NCBI GenBank assembly: GCA_000827325.1
Contig: KN832881.1
Span: 1,076,616 to 1,140,615 of the forward strand
DNA from: Oidiodendron maius Zn
Lineage: Eukaryota; Ascomycota; Leotiomycetes; Myxotrichaceae
Direction: 5' to 3'
Length of the DNA: 64,000 nt
Positions 23,034 through 35,801 of this stretch are shown here, one piece after another. Made by a program: the position numbers and the translations under genes. Each line of letters opens with the position of its first letter. Position 1 is the stretch's first letter. Under the pieces are notes generated by a model. The model was not told the origin of the DNA. It saw only the letters and a program-made list of their open reading frames with translations, and ran no database searches.

Positions 23034-25472
23034 GATGCTCAGACAGTAAATCACGCGTGAAGAAAGAGAGATGTCAATTGGGTGACAGTTCAAGGGATTC
23101 AGATTGATAGAAGCTTCAAGGTCCAAATCTATGCTATCCGGCCTCCCGCGAATGACGTTTTCGCAGCCAGGAGTACCCGAGACGCTAGACCCAATCGGCT
23201 GCCACTATAGAATACCTCAGGCACGGAAGATTTTCTGCGTCTATGCACGATAGATGGAAGGTGAGGGGAAGTCGTCAATCTGGATCAAGCCTTCTCGGCA
23301 TCCAGAAGACTTCCATACCGGAATGCCCCATGACTGTTGGAGTCAATACAGCCTACAATTTATCTGAGAAGGGGGGATGGATCCTGCCGCCTCCCACGGC
23401 TATTATTTTGCACCCTCCTTCTCTACTGAGCATCCTTCCAGTCCATGTGCGCAAGCCACTCATATCATTCCTGTCAATTTTTCTGGTGCGCGTATGCAAC
23501 CCTCACCAACGACATGGCTAGGATAAGGGAGCCGTAAGGGAGGGCGAGAATTTGTGGTTGTGGAGCTGATAAATGGCCACTGCTTACTGTACATTACGGT
23601 ACAGGATATCTCTCATGGTACCGTACACTCTGATTATTGTGGGGGCCCGAATGCAACCAGCGGTCAAAACTCCAGGGCTATATACTGTTGTACTGAGCAT
23701 ACATCATCGTACCTCACAACTCAAGGGCAATGCCGGAGAGAGTTCCGGCACGGAACCCTCCGAAACTGAGTGAAACAGACTCTACTGCTTTTGGTGGTGA
23801 TTGTGGATTGAGGGTCTGAGGGAGGCACTGCCAAAGTGTCGTTTTCGATGTGCAAGTAGTGTGTAGAAGCATACCTGATTCACGAAGGTTGCACACAGTC
23901 GTGTGCTTCTGAAACGTGATCTTCCTCCCCGGTCGCGAACAAAACCGGTCACATCCTGCCAGGACGAAATACTCTACAGTTGATACAGTAACGTACGGCG
24001 GATATATGACCGGGGATACGGCCTGCAAGGCCCTGCTGGTTCGCACCGCCGGACAACACGACCTACCACCATCCTTCGTGCGGAACTGCGGAAGCAACTA
24101 CCCATCGAGGATCGACGGCACTGCTCCGTCCGGGTGGAATATCCAGGAACGAGAGGAGAAAGGTGATAACCCGACTCTACAGTAGATCGATCAAGCAAAG
24201 CACGAGAGCTGGATGGCTGCTCTTTGGGGCCAAATGCGTCCAGACTCCGAGAGCCAGCACACGGGACGATCAAACCCCACATCGCCGCCGACAAGTTGAC
24301 ATGGGACGAAGGCTGTTGCGGCACACCTCGTGCTCTGGGGATCAGGTACCCGTGCTTTCTCCTCTCCGGCGACGTCGACAATTGATGGCCCAACACGGCA
24401 GCTGGGTCGGGGGTTGCGCATCCTCAATGAGTCGTGGAGGGAATGCTGACCCTCGCACCATGCCTTGTTGGCGATGTGACCAGCAGAGGCGCGCTGACAG
24501 TCTCGAGTGGTGCAGGGAGAGCACAGGAGTGGTTTGTCTCTAGTACTCCGAGGAGCTGCTGCAGCTGGGGACACCCCCCCTCCTCCATATATAACCCGGC
24601 CCGCCTCCTTGCGTACTGTAAAATGCTGTAGGTCCCCGTCCCGTGGTGGGCGCTGGGTTCTGCAACAAATGGATCTCTTCATCCAGGACTGGGCTGAGCC
24701 CCGCGGATCACGAGAGGATCCCCGGAACCTTGCCGTCCTGGGCCAACCGTTCTGCCTCAACGGTTCCCGAACAGAGCGACGGGAGATATAAATAAGGGTA
24801 CGTGTACCGTTGGGTATGGGATGGGGTGGAGGAGATCGAGGTGGTCACCATCAACGCGGACGCAACGTCGCAGCCGGTACTTGTTTTCGTAGGAGCTGTA
24901 CAGCATGTATGGTACAGAACGTAGCCATAGTCAGAAGAGCCATGCATACCAAGCCCTCCGTCATCCCTATCGTTCCGAGGGCGTGAGATGTCTGCTGCAT
25001 GGCCGGAGTAATCAAGAGCGACCGGCCACTGGAGCATTGTCGTTTAGCCGTCGGGCGAGGATTGATTGCCTCAGCCGCTCTCTGACAATCCAATCCCCTC
25101 AGTTCCAGGTCCTCGTTCCTCTTCCTTTCTTCACCTTTGGCGTTCATTCAGTCTTTGTCTTACTCTTCCTCCGCGAACACCCTGGATCTCTTGTCTCCCT
25201 CACTCCACTATCGAAAGTCACAATCACCTTCCTCGTCTACCTCTCTCCACGGCCCCCGTTCTCCTCTTTGTCTCGCAGTATCAGCCCGACCTTTGTCGTC
25301 GGCGTTCCCGTACTACCACAGCTCGACTTCCTCATGGCGTTTCGGTGACCAGACGCCCTTCGAATATCGCCTTGATGCTGCGAAAATAGTATTTGGCGGA
25401 CCCGGGCAGCCAAACCCCTAACCTCTCTCACCGGAGTCTGCAATACCCTCTCGAGCCCTTCACGACTTCAAC
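23034..25472. promoter_or_regulatory. Long GC-rich divergent intergenic region
   Basis: 2.4 kb between the MCR1 and ELL-like starts, the longest gap in the left half. From about 23.6 to 24.8 kb it is GC-rich, with open frames on both strands but no protein-like composition. TATA-like sequences occur near 24585 (tatataac) and 24787 (tataaataa). From about 25100 to 25470 the plus strand is CT-rich, as expected for the ELL-like 5' leader. Confidence 0.4.
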
Positions 25473-27743
25473 ATGCCTGCTCTGGTCGTCCCACCGGCCG
25501 GCTTGGCCCTCGAAGGCCCGCGGGCATCTCCTGGCCCCGATATCTTCGCTCTGAATCTGAAGGACGGTGTAATTGAGGAGATGATAAAGTGCTATAATGG
25601 TGGGAAGCCGCTACAATTATCTCTGGGAGAACGTCCTGTAAGCACACCCCATTTCATATTGAGATATCCGTGCCGGCCTGGTTACCGAATGCTATTGTTT
25701 GTGCTCTGTTGCTCTTGTGGTGGTTGGAGGCTGGTGATAATTGCACCTATTGCGAGTGAATCGGTCATTGGAACAACAGCACACTGTACATTGCTAACCT
25801 CATACGTCGCACTCAGAGTTTGCAATATGGAACTAAAATACAACACCTCTCTACTTCGGTCGAACGATTTACGCAAGATCTCTTTCGATCCTCAAATTCT
25901 AATTCTCAAACCGACCTTTCCTCACCGAGCTCCTCAACCAACACCGACAAGATGCCGAAAGACATACTTATCACGGGGCCAAAGCCAAGTCTCAACTGGC
26001 TCGGCCAAGCTAATCTGGCTCACTTTGCGGCTGCGGAGAAGAAACTAGTCCCAATGACCGGACGGATTGTGTCTACGGCAGTCAAGACCAGCGTTGATCC
26101 GGCCGTAGCTGCTCTTCAGAGTCAATTAGCGTCAGAGAACGCAAAGAAGGCAGAAAACACGTATGTGGACGTGCCTGGAGATCGCCAATTACTAGAGCTG
26201 ACTTGAGAATAGTACGAAATACATCAAAGATGGTGCTGGCCTGCCTACTCCTGGCCGTCGGGGAGCGGCAGGCAAGAACAAGCTCCTCCCATTGCCCTCT
26301 AGCCCTGCTCTGTCTGCTGCCGGCTCCCCTTCTCTTGGTCCTACCCCGGTCCCGCTCTCGCAGCAACAATTGGCGCAGGCAAAGGCCACACGAAAACCCG
26401 TTGTTCACCTCCTAGCCCTCTCCCCGATGACTGAAGTAGCCCTTCGCAACAAGATTCCTACCGCCTCCAACAGCGATCTCAAGCAAGCACTACAAAAAGT
26501 TGGAGACCTGAATCAATCTACCGCCAAGTGGGAGCTGCGGAGACCATTTTACAAGGAACTCAATGTGTGGTCCTTTGACTATGCCACACCCAGCGACCGC
26601 CAGAAAGCTATTGACAATGCAGTCAAACAGTATGACAAGATGCGATTGGGTATCTCCGAGCCGGAGTGGGACAGACTCCTACCACTGGCCGAACGTGGTA
26701 CAGGAAAGTGTTTAAGCAAGCTCCAGGCACAGATTGCACAAGGCGCCGCTGCCAGGGCTCCCAAGACCAGTGCTCAGAAGGCTGAAGCTTCGAGCCGTGA
26801 CGGATCGAACGGAGAGGATGAAGGCGTCTCTAGTGATAAGAATCTGGCAGGCTCCAAGATCGAGGTTACTAAGAGCGACGTCCCTAAGAACGAGAACACG
26901 ACTCGGCCAGTCGCCCGTCCTACTGCAGCCAAAGCAAAGAAAGCTACTGAGAAAGTTGAGAAAGTTGAGAAAGTTGAGAAAGTTGAGAAAGTTGAGAAAG
27001 TTGAGAAGGTTGAGAAGGTAGCTCAGACGAAGAGATGGATGTCCGCGAGGACTGCTCCCAAGGCTAAGCCGAACGCAGTCAAGAGGGAGAGAACAAACGC
27101 GAAGCAAGGCAAATTCCTCTCCTCTGAGTTTGTCCATGAATCCGACGACGATGATGACGAAGACATTATTCCCGTCGACCCAGCACCCAAGTCGATGAAG
27201 CGCTCTCGTGAGGACGAAGAAGAGACTAGTGACTCGAGCATTCCACTGAGCAAGAAGCTCAAGGAAGATCCCACCCAACGTATTTCTGACACCAGCCAAT
27301 CCTCCCGAACCGCCATTACGGCCTCTCCCAACATGAGCAGGGCCAAAGGAAGCTCGCCACAGAAGTCTTCACCCCTTTCCTCGCCACCGACTAACGCATC
27401 CGAATTCGAGAGCTCTTCTGGCCACATTTCCTCATCCGCATCGCCAGCTCACCACAACGTCAAGGACAGACGCTCACCTATTTACAAGCGCCATCAGAAA
27501 TCTTCTAGCGTTACATCCTCAGTGTCCTCTAACAGCTCCCACAGATCCCTCAACCCAGAGGTTGTGGATCTGGCCCGTCGGTACAGGAGCTACTATCCCA
27601 AGTATGAGGCATTGCACCGAGAGGTGGCGAATTCCGGCGGCCGTCGTAATCCAGAGCGCGAGCAAGAGTTGTTGGATATGCATGAGCGTCTTAGCGAGTT
27701 AAAAAGGCAGATTCTGGCCGGCATTGTTTATGTAGAGAATTAA
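25473..27743 (+). CDS. ELL-like RNA polymerase II elongation factor
   Basis: Three exons (25473-25637, 25817-26160, 26213-27743) encode 679 residues. The best diagnostic is the segment RKPVVHLLALSPMTEVALRNK onward, with LKQALQKVGDL and YKELNVWSFDY. It resembles the ELL N-terminal winged-helix region (IIHLLALRPY...). The end, KYEALHREVANSGG to LSELKRQILAG, resembles the occludin/ELL helical region. ELL proteins stimulate transcription elongation with EAF. The middle is disordered and rich in Ser, Lys and acid runs (ESDDDDDED), and contains an EKV minisatellite. The assignment rests on partial similarity I recall, so a different nuclear role is possible. Confidence 0.72.
26949..27020 (+). repeat. 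In-frame 9-bp minisatellite coding for (EKV)8
   Basis: Eight tandem copies of gagaaagtt (the last two gagaaggtt and gagaaggta) lie in frame within the ELL-like gene and encode eight Glu-Lys-Val units. Near-identity of the copies suggests recent expansion and likely length polymorphism. Confidence 0.93.
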
Positions 27744-28447
27744 GCATCGGCCGCGGAACAGAAGGGAAGGTCAATCCTAATCGACAAACCGAGCTATGCG
27801 CCAGTCTTGTCTTTGTACAGGTATCTGTCGCCGCAAGCATGCGTGGCGTTGGTCATTCAAAGTTTTTATTTTGCATTTTGCGAGGAGTGGGACTGGAGTT
27901 CTACCTACATCGGGATCGGACCTGATGCGTTACGTTATTGCGAGGGATCAATCACATACCAAATCCCGTATCAGGGATCATCAATGGATGGATATAGACA
28001 AAATTCACAAATCATAAGCTTAATTGGCTTTGAGAGATTTACTGCTCTTGTGAGACCTGCCGTACGACTTGACAAGTGATACAACCACATATGTGATAGT
28101 TTCCATGCCCCTGAGGATTGTATGCGCAGGCACTCGAAGTTAGTATACTTATGGGCATCTACTACATCCTGACTTAGTTGACAAAATATGCGGGAGCTAG
28201 CATCACAAGTACATAGCGCCTCAAAACGCTCAGAATCAAAGTCAACACCTGGATTTTTACTGTTCATCACATGAGCCTATCATTGTACTGTACAAAGTAC
28301 ATAATTTTGCAATTTTTTCCAGACAAGCCGCAGAATTACAGGCACGCATTTCCCAAGCACAACCTAGTCGCCATTTACCCTTATTTCGCGCGCAGCGGAA
28401 AAACCTTCCAGGCCTCGGATTTCCATTTCCATTCCTTGAGTCTTGGC
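27744..28447. other. Convergent intergenic region
   Basis: 704 bp between the 3' ends of the ELL-like and dynein light chain genes. A 90-codon frame at 27807-28079 has no family resemblance. Confidence 0.4.
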
Positions 28448-29109
28448 TTATTGGGTCTTGAAGAGCAGGATGGCACAGTGGCCTAGGTAGAAGTAGATAA
28501 AGTGCTTGGTCTCGTGGGTGACAAAGGAGCCGAAATTGCGCCCTACGATGCAGTGCCAGGTCGGCCCTTTCCGCTCGTCGAACTGTATAGGGATTGGTTA
28601 GGGCCTTGTTGTGTCGGATAGGGGGAGTGGGGTAAAGGGAGGTGGCGTACAGTCTTCTTAATGTACTGCGCAATGTCCTAGGCAGCATATCAGCGCGAAC
28701 GTTGTGAAGCATGGTAGAGGAGGGGTGAGAACGTACCTTCTCGATGCTGTACTTTGACATTCCTTCTTGCGCTGGGGTTCATCAGTCGGCACCCGTTTGC
28801 TTGATGGACCGCTCAGGCGATCCCGGGGGAAGCAACGTACCAATATCAATAGCCTCTTGTTGCATATCCTCGGTCTGATTTCATGTCAGCAATGCTATTC
28901 AATATTCAAAGTCTAACTTTGAAGGTCATCGCGGTGTATCTTCGTCCGTACCATATCCGCAGACTTAATTTGAGCTACAAACGATTTAGCAGTTGGCAAT
29001 GCTCAGAACAAAGATGGAGAGCAAGAAAATGAGGTCAAGTTGGTGTTACTCTGCCTTGATACGTACCCTCCAGCTTCTCCTTCACGACAGCTGGCTTTTC
29101 TGACGACAT
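28448..29109 (-). CDS. Dynein light chain LC8
   Basis: Six small exons (29067-29109, 28952-28974, 28841-28874, 28737-28771, 28651-28677, 28448-28582) encode 98 residues. Spliced segments give the LC8 sequence: [54 protein letters not shown], then [20 protein letters not shown] to [15 protein letters not shown]8 is a dimeric hub of the dynein motor complex and binds many partners; the Aspergillus counterpart is nudG. All five introns have GTACG donors. Such fragmentation means the gene is easily missed by ORF-based methods. It is divergent from MRD1. Confidence 0.95.
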
Positions 29110-29575
29110 GGTTGTGAATATGGATCAGATTCCGTGGGGAGTGTCCGGAGAGAGTGCAGCTCGAATGGCGCGGTGTTTGGGATTTTCCGTGGACGAGAAA
29201 TGGATTGAGATGGACGGAGCCTTGATGCTCGTGAGATTGTGGGCAGGCGGTGGTAGGGAGGTGAGCAGACAGGGCAGCTCTATCAGGCAGAGGGTTTTGG
29301 CAATGGTAGGGAGAAAACAGGACAGTGGTTATGGCCTGACATCCCTCTCTCCTGCAGGCAACGCATGTCAATATCAATGCGCCCGGGTCACATCGGCTAT
29401 TCCACTTTTGGTTAGAGCTAAATGGATTATGCCCGAGCGCGGGTTAACACAAGGGTCTGGGCATTTTAAACCGCGTCTAAATTTTTGGCAGCAAACGCCT
29501 CCAGAAAATGTCAAACCGACACCAAACATCACAATAAATTCGCAATGCCTCGAATCACCCCCATTCTGACATAAA
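29110..29575. promoter_or_regulatory. Divergent promoter region of LC8 and MRD1
   Basis: 466 bp between divergent starts. Open frames here read through both leaders and show no domain. Confidence 0.4.
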
Positions 29576-32308
29576 ATGGCCTCCTCTCGAGTGTTTGTGA
29601 AGGGCCTCCCGCCCACCATATCTGAGGAGGAATTCAGAACGCACTTCAGTGCACAACAAGCCATCACCGATGCTAAACTGATACCCCACCGAAGAATCGG
29701 CTATGTTGGCTACAAGACCCCCGAGGCGGCTGCGAAGGCAGTTAAGTACTTCAATAAGTCCTTTATAAGGATGTCTAAAATAGGTGTGGAACTTGCTCGC
29801 CCTGTGAGTATATACGATTTGTTGAGCGTCTCGGATTATTTGGCGCGGGCTAATCGCTCTAGATATCCGATTCGACCTTGCCACTATCTCGAAAGGCGCA
29901 GAGGGAACAGGAGAAGGAGAAAGCTATATTGGAGCGCAGAGAGCGGTTAGAGGAGACGGCCAGCACCAAACTAAATGCCGGCCAGAAGAGGAAACGCGGT
30001 GATGTCGAAGCAGATCCGCGGCTAGTGGAATTCCTGGAGATCATGCGGCCGGCATCAAAGCCGAAGACATGGGACACGCAGTTAGTAGACAATCCTACAA
30101 ACGAATCACCTACGACAGCCCAAACCGAGGTATTTACAGGAGAAGAAAGTGATGAAGAATACGAAGCCGTGCCGGAAAAATTGAAAACGGAACTAATGCC
30201 CGAGGTTCCTTCTGGGCTGGTGCCAGCTGCCAGAGAACCCGTCGAACCTGCCGAAGGAGAGAACATTGTTCCTGATCCGATGGCCCCTGATGCCACAGAT
30301 GACGACTGGCTGAGGAAGCGCACTAATAGACTGTTAGATTTGATTGACCCCGACGATATTCTAGCTGGTAAAGAAGCTTCTAGGAGCGGTGGTGTCAATC
30401 ATGTTACTGAAACAGAAGTGAGCGAACCAACACCAGACAAGTCAGAGGAGCTACCACCTCCGGCTGAAGAAGAATGGGAAGGACTAGAGGATGAGCGGCC
30501 AGATCCCGTTATTGATGCGATCAAGTCCAATGGTCGTTTATTTGTGCGAAATCTGCCGTACTCTGCGACAGAAGATGATCTGAGAGAGCATTTCGCACCG
30601 TACGGGGTGCTGGAAGAGGTACGGAACTCCTTTATTTATTAATGTCGGTGGTGCTTCATGATGAATATCCAGATAGGGACAGCTTATGCTTGAAGCATAT
30701 GATGTGAACTGGACGAATATTTTAGTAGATGCTTCGTGTTTTCTGAAACCTTCAACTTATCGTCATGTATGCGACAGGAGTTATATCCAGTCTGCTGATT
30801 GTTCTTGCTAGATTCATCTGCCGCTGGACTCCGAAGGAGCTAGCAAGGGATTTTTGCTGGTTCAGTATGCAGACCCAGCTGCTGCGGCTAATGCATATCA
30901 TAACGTGGATGGCGAGCCATTCCAAGGTCGTCTTTTGCACGTGTTGCCTGCTGCCGGCAAACGAGAAAATAAATTAGATGAGTTCGCCATTGCCAAGTTA
31001 CCTCTAAAGAAACAGCGGGAGATCAAGAAGAAACAAGAAGCTTCGAGTATGACCTTCAACTGGAATTCGCTGTTTATGAGTCAAGATGCTGTTAATTCAG
31101 CCATTGCCGATCGTCTAGGAGTGTCAAAACACGACTTGCTAGATCCTACATCAGCCGATGCTGGAGTCAGGCAGGCGTTGGCAGAGACATCAGTCATTCA
31201 AGAAACGAAGTCTTATTTCATCAAGAATGGCGTGGACTTGAATGCGTTTAAGAAACGTGAACGTGGCGACACTGCTATCCTTGTCAAAAACTTCCCTTAC
31301 GGAATGACGCTTGAGGAGCTCAGAAAGATGTTCGAAGAATTCGGGCCAGTCCTTCGAGTTCTAATGCCCCCAACCGGCACCATTGCTATCGTTGAAATGT
31401 CTCAACCCGGCCAAGCGAAGGCAGCATTTGCAGGGTTGGCTTATCGCCGCATTAAGGACTCTGTCCTGTTCTTAGAAAAAGGTCCTAAAAATTTATTTAT
31501 AGGTCCAAGCATCCAATCCACATTACAACACGATGATAAAAATGGAGACAAACTCGCTGATCCTAAACTGTCAGCATCCGATCTCCTTGAAGACAGGCCC
31601 GTCGAGATTGCAGACACTACTACTCTATTCGTTCGCAATCTCAACTTCGCTACGACCAGTAGTCGACTGACAGATTTTTTCAAGCCTCTGGATGGATTCG
31701 TATCCGCTAGGGTCAACACAAAGAAGGACCCAAAGAAGCCAGATCAAGTCCTCAGCATGGGTTTCGGCTTCCTCGAGTTTAAGAGCATAGCCCAAGCTCA
31801 GGCCGCCCTAGCAACCATGGATGGCCGTGATTTAGATGGTCATAAATTAGTTATCAAAACATCTCACAAAGGGACCGATGCAGCAGAAGAACGAAGGAAA
31901 GAGGACAGAGCCAGAAAGTCAGCTAGCAAGAGAACGAAGATCGTTATCAAGAATTTACCTTTCCAAGCCTCCAAAAAGGATGTTCGGGCGCTGTTTGGGA
32001 GCTACGGCCAGCTTCGGTCAGTACGCGTGCCGAAGAAATTTGACCACTCCACTCGTGGCTTTGCGTTTGCGGACTTCGTAACAGCCCGCGAAGCTGAGAA
32101 TGCACTAGAGGCCCTTAAAGATACCCATCTTCTTGGCCGTCGTCTAGTTCTCGAATTCGCAGCCAGCGACCCGGTTGATGCAGAAGAGCAGATTGAAAAG
32201 ATGCAGAAGAAAGTCGGCAGCCAGGTAAACAAAGTTGCTCTGCAGAAGCTCACTGGAGGGGGACGTAAGAAATTTAATATTGAGGGCGACGATGCTGGCG
32301 AGGATTGA
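29576..32308 (+). CDS. MRD1: Multiple RNA-binding domain protein MRD1
   Basis: Three exons (29576-29803, 29863-30618, 30812-32308) encode 826 residues. Five RRM domains are visible by their RNP2/RNP1 motifs: SRVFVKGLPP at the N-terminus; GRLFVRNLPYS with KGFLLVQY across intron 2; TAILVKNFPYG; TTLFVRNLNF with GFGFLEF; and KIVIKNLPFQ with GFAFADF. The linkers are acidic or lysine-rich. Mrd1 binds pre-rRNA/U3 regions and is needed for early 18S rRNA processing in the nucleolus. Five RRMs in this order and the length match the yeast family. Confidence 0.95.
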
Positions 32309-33591
32309 AAGAGAAAACACTGACTCAAACCGAATATTTGGATATCTCGCGGCTCAGATTAGCGCTATAGAAGCGAGATTCTTCCTCCCTTGCTCAGATC
32401 CCGCAATGCCCTTTGAAGATTATCCCTGCAATCAAGGTACTTTAATTCACCTGTTTTTGTGAAGATGGCAGCGGCAATTTCCATCACCAGCTTCGGCCAA
32501 ACGATCCGTGCTACACACACTGTTCCTTGCCCGAGTTTGCCATTCCTCCTTTCCATTCTTGTCATTATCATTCTATTTTAGTTGTTCATGTTTCGGTCAC
32601 GTACCTCGTTTCTGCCTTGTTCTATTATCAGGAATGCGTGAAAGGCGGTCCAGTTGTACTGCTCTTTGGGGCAATTCCGGAGATAAATTGTACGGTGGCA
32701 TTCTTGTAGAACGACGGATTACCTCACTTAGAGCATTCCTTACTGCATGCAGGAGCACAGGACACTCGCGAGATAGACTTCCGGGGAACTTCCGCAAGAG
32801 AGACCCAAAGGTCTCAAAATCACCGTGGGACCTAGCAAAACGATCATGAAACATTCCTTTCACGGAGGAGAAAAACGGCCTTGCAATTCCCCAGATCCAA
32901 GTTCCTTGCATCGTAGCGCCGAGGACTAGCCATCTTCTTGTGATGTTTCTCTCAAACTGTTGCTCGCCGTGACATCTACAGACTTTCTACAAGGCTGTGA
33001 ACTCTTAATGCGGCGGCATAGCCCAGAATATCCGAACAATGCCTAGATAGCCGCCCTGCATGAGGTGTCTTTTGTAACCGACCCAGAGCCTAGTCCTGGT
33101 TTTCCCAATAGGTCAAGCTTATGGCGCGTCTCTTTATCTGTTATAAGCATAGACTAAGCTCCTTCGATGTCTATGCAACCATTGTTAACACTCACTCATC
33201 TCAATTTTTGTGCCAAGTCCTGCACTTTCAGTCATTCAATCAATTTCCCTAATATCTTAAATCTATCCGCCAAGAGCAGGTCACTCTCTACTAGCTTTGG
33301 TACTTTACTACGTTGGCTAGACGTCCAAGTGACGCATAACTTTCTTACGGAAAGACTTCGAGATACACTGAACATGTATTTTTCTCTTCTCGTATTGAAC
33401 GATTAACAAATATTACTTTCGCAATTATCTTCGACTACCAACAATTTCTAGTGAAGAACACCAATATACTTTTACAGACCATCTCCTCTCTCTACGTAGC
33501 TGGGAACACTCAGCTTCGCAACCTGGCTTCAGAAGGTAGTTACCATGATGGTAAGGAATATCTGCCTCCGGTGGATAAGCCCCTCATCGTT
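32309..33591. other. Intergenic region and probable long 5' leader of the TEA gene
   Basis: 1.28 kb. The frame of the TEA gene is open back to about 33451 and a possible acceptor (tttacag, about 33472-33478) suggests an upstream leader exon that I cannot place. A 113-codon frame at 32508-32849 is not convincing. Confidence 0.35.
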
Positions 33592-35801
33592 ATGCCAAGT
33601 GAACACTGCCAATCTCCTCTTCGGCATCTGGAGAGAAACTTAGATCATCAGCATCAGTCTCTACGTCAGCGCAAGCTGTATCGATACGGCCGCAATCCAA
33701 TCATTTCTTCTCCTCAGTATCAGGCTTACCGAGCGCGACAGAGCCGTGATGGCAATCAGGAGGATGCAAAATGGCCGGAAATTCTCGAGGCCGCTTTCCT
33801 TGACGGTAACAACCCTCCGCTCCGCATGTTTCACTTCACTAAATACTTAAGCTCTAATCGACATACCCGCAATGGGTCGAAGGAAGTTCTCTTATAAAGG
33901 CAAACCTCATGGCCGTAACGAGTTAATTAAAGAGTACATTTGGATTGCCTACTTGCAAAGCCTTGCACCTGGTCAGCGTCCTGACCCATCAATGGCCCGG
34001 GATCGGAAACAGGTTTCAAGTCACATACAAGTATTAAAGGGCTTTCTGAAAGATCACCCAGCGTGTAAGGCAAAACTTTCGTGGGGTATGCAACAGCTAA
34101 TATCAAGTAGTTAGTCGACTCTTCCCAAGTAATAAAAGTTCCAAAAATGGGTTTGAGGACTCATTCAAGAACGATCCATGCTTGAGAGCTCTCTCACAGG
34201 GCCGATTACCCTCTAGACGGTACGAACATTGTAATGATCTCAGTGATGCACCACCGAAACATCCACAGCCTTCCGTGAAACCTGCCGTTTTCTGGCTGCT
34301 TGTTACGTCGGCACAGATTCAAGAAGATTGTGGGGATCTTTATGAGATGGATACCGTCACTCACCGCTACTCGCGGCTGTCTGGCCAGGTCCAACATGTT
34401 AATTTAGATTCTATTCTCAACTGGTGCCAAAAATTTCCTTATTTGGAGCCACTGTGTAGTGCCAGTGAGCTAGACTGCGAGATCATTCATATGGATGTGT
34501 CGCTCAATCTAATGGAAACACACGCTCAAGATGGAACTGATCTTGTCACTCGATCTGAGATCTCAGTTACTAACCAAGGAAACGAAACGAGCGACTGGCA
34601 GACCGTCACAAGTTTCATGAAGCCTCCAGAGCTCTCTCAAGATTATTGTTCAGAGCAACATTTAGAAACTACTGTCGCCCCCACGAAAGTGTTATTTTCT
34701 AATGCAAATGAAACTCGGCTCAAAGTACGCTTTCCGGCAGAAGAATGGGCAAATATCCTAACCCGTCTCACCGATCTTCAGTTGAAATATGAAGGGGTAG
34801 ATAGTTGTCATACATTTGGCAAGGAAAGATTCTTGGACTCTGGACTACGACCAATGCAAGAATATTTGCAACGAATTTCAATGTACCAAGAAGTACAATC
34901 TTGTTCCAGCCCCGGAATGCCTTTTCTTCGCAGAGCAATTATCCTCTGGACGTTCAGAGCGGCGACAGCAATTGAAAACGCTGCAACTACTTGGCGATAT
35001 GTAGATGCTCCTATGTCTCAAACCTGGATGTCTCCATCCTCTAGTTCAAGCCAGCAGCTCTCTGCCGCCAGTACGGATAATTTCAATGCGTGGATAACAA
35101 GCCCCTCGCAGCTCCAGCTTCAGCATCAAGATGTTCTGGATCCCTACGTGTGTGGCTTGGTAACTCCACCAAGCACAGCAGGTCTTCATTCAAACTTTGT
35201 TTCAGAAGCCTATGGATATCATGACCAGCGGTTCAATGTGTACCCGGAGAACTTTAGCGTTGCATCCACTTCAACTGCTCATACCGAACCAGCTTTTCGT
35301 GATGATATTATTACTAGCAATATTGATGCATACCTATCTAATACAGTGGATGCGAGGATAGGCTGTTTTGGCAATAGTCCGACGAATTGGAATTTAAGCA
35401 ACACCGAATCAGTGAATGCCGGGCCAATCTGGCCGAACTACGCTGCCCTCCCTCCAAACTCGTCACATGTTGGAGGCGAAGGTGATGTGATAAATCATGG
35501 ATGGCATATTGACATGGATCCCAGGCTGACAAACTGGACTGAAAATAGAGATGGGAAAGGAAACTGGACTGAGATGGCACCTACAATGCAGAAAGCAGTC
35601 AATGTCGAGCAAAGCGGCGATAAGCTCCAATGTTGGCTCGATCCGGCCAATACTGAATCGAAAGGTATATTTGCTCACGGCGCAGACGAGGCCCAGATTC
35701 CTAAATTGTCCCCTCGCCCGACGGGTGCAAGAGACGCGAGTTGGATTGAGAATGATTCCAGCTTCGATTTCAATCAGTTAGTTGAACGGATGAGAACATG
35801 A
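33592..35801 (+). CDS. TEA/ATTS-domain transcription factor (AbaA/Tec1 family)
   Basis: Three exons (33592-33805, 33852-34064, 34108-35801) give at least 706 residues; the true start may lie in an upstream exon because the frame is open to about 33451. The TEA domain, about residues 61-140, reads [38 protein letters not shown] and, at its end, [14 protein letters not shown]. That last segment is the DNA-recognition helix. A loop, [16 protein letters not shown], is longer than in classical AbaA. The rest is a low-complexity Ser/Gln/Asn-rich region. Relatives control conidiation (AbaA) or filamentation (Tec1). The 43-46 nt introns are among the shortest in the window. Confidence 0.88.

Noticed and set aside
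24191-24760. 189-codon minus-strand frame
   Set aside because: Arg/Ser/Cys-rich composition without domains in GC-rich DNA, with overlapping frames on the other strand; looks like chance.
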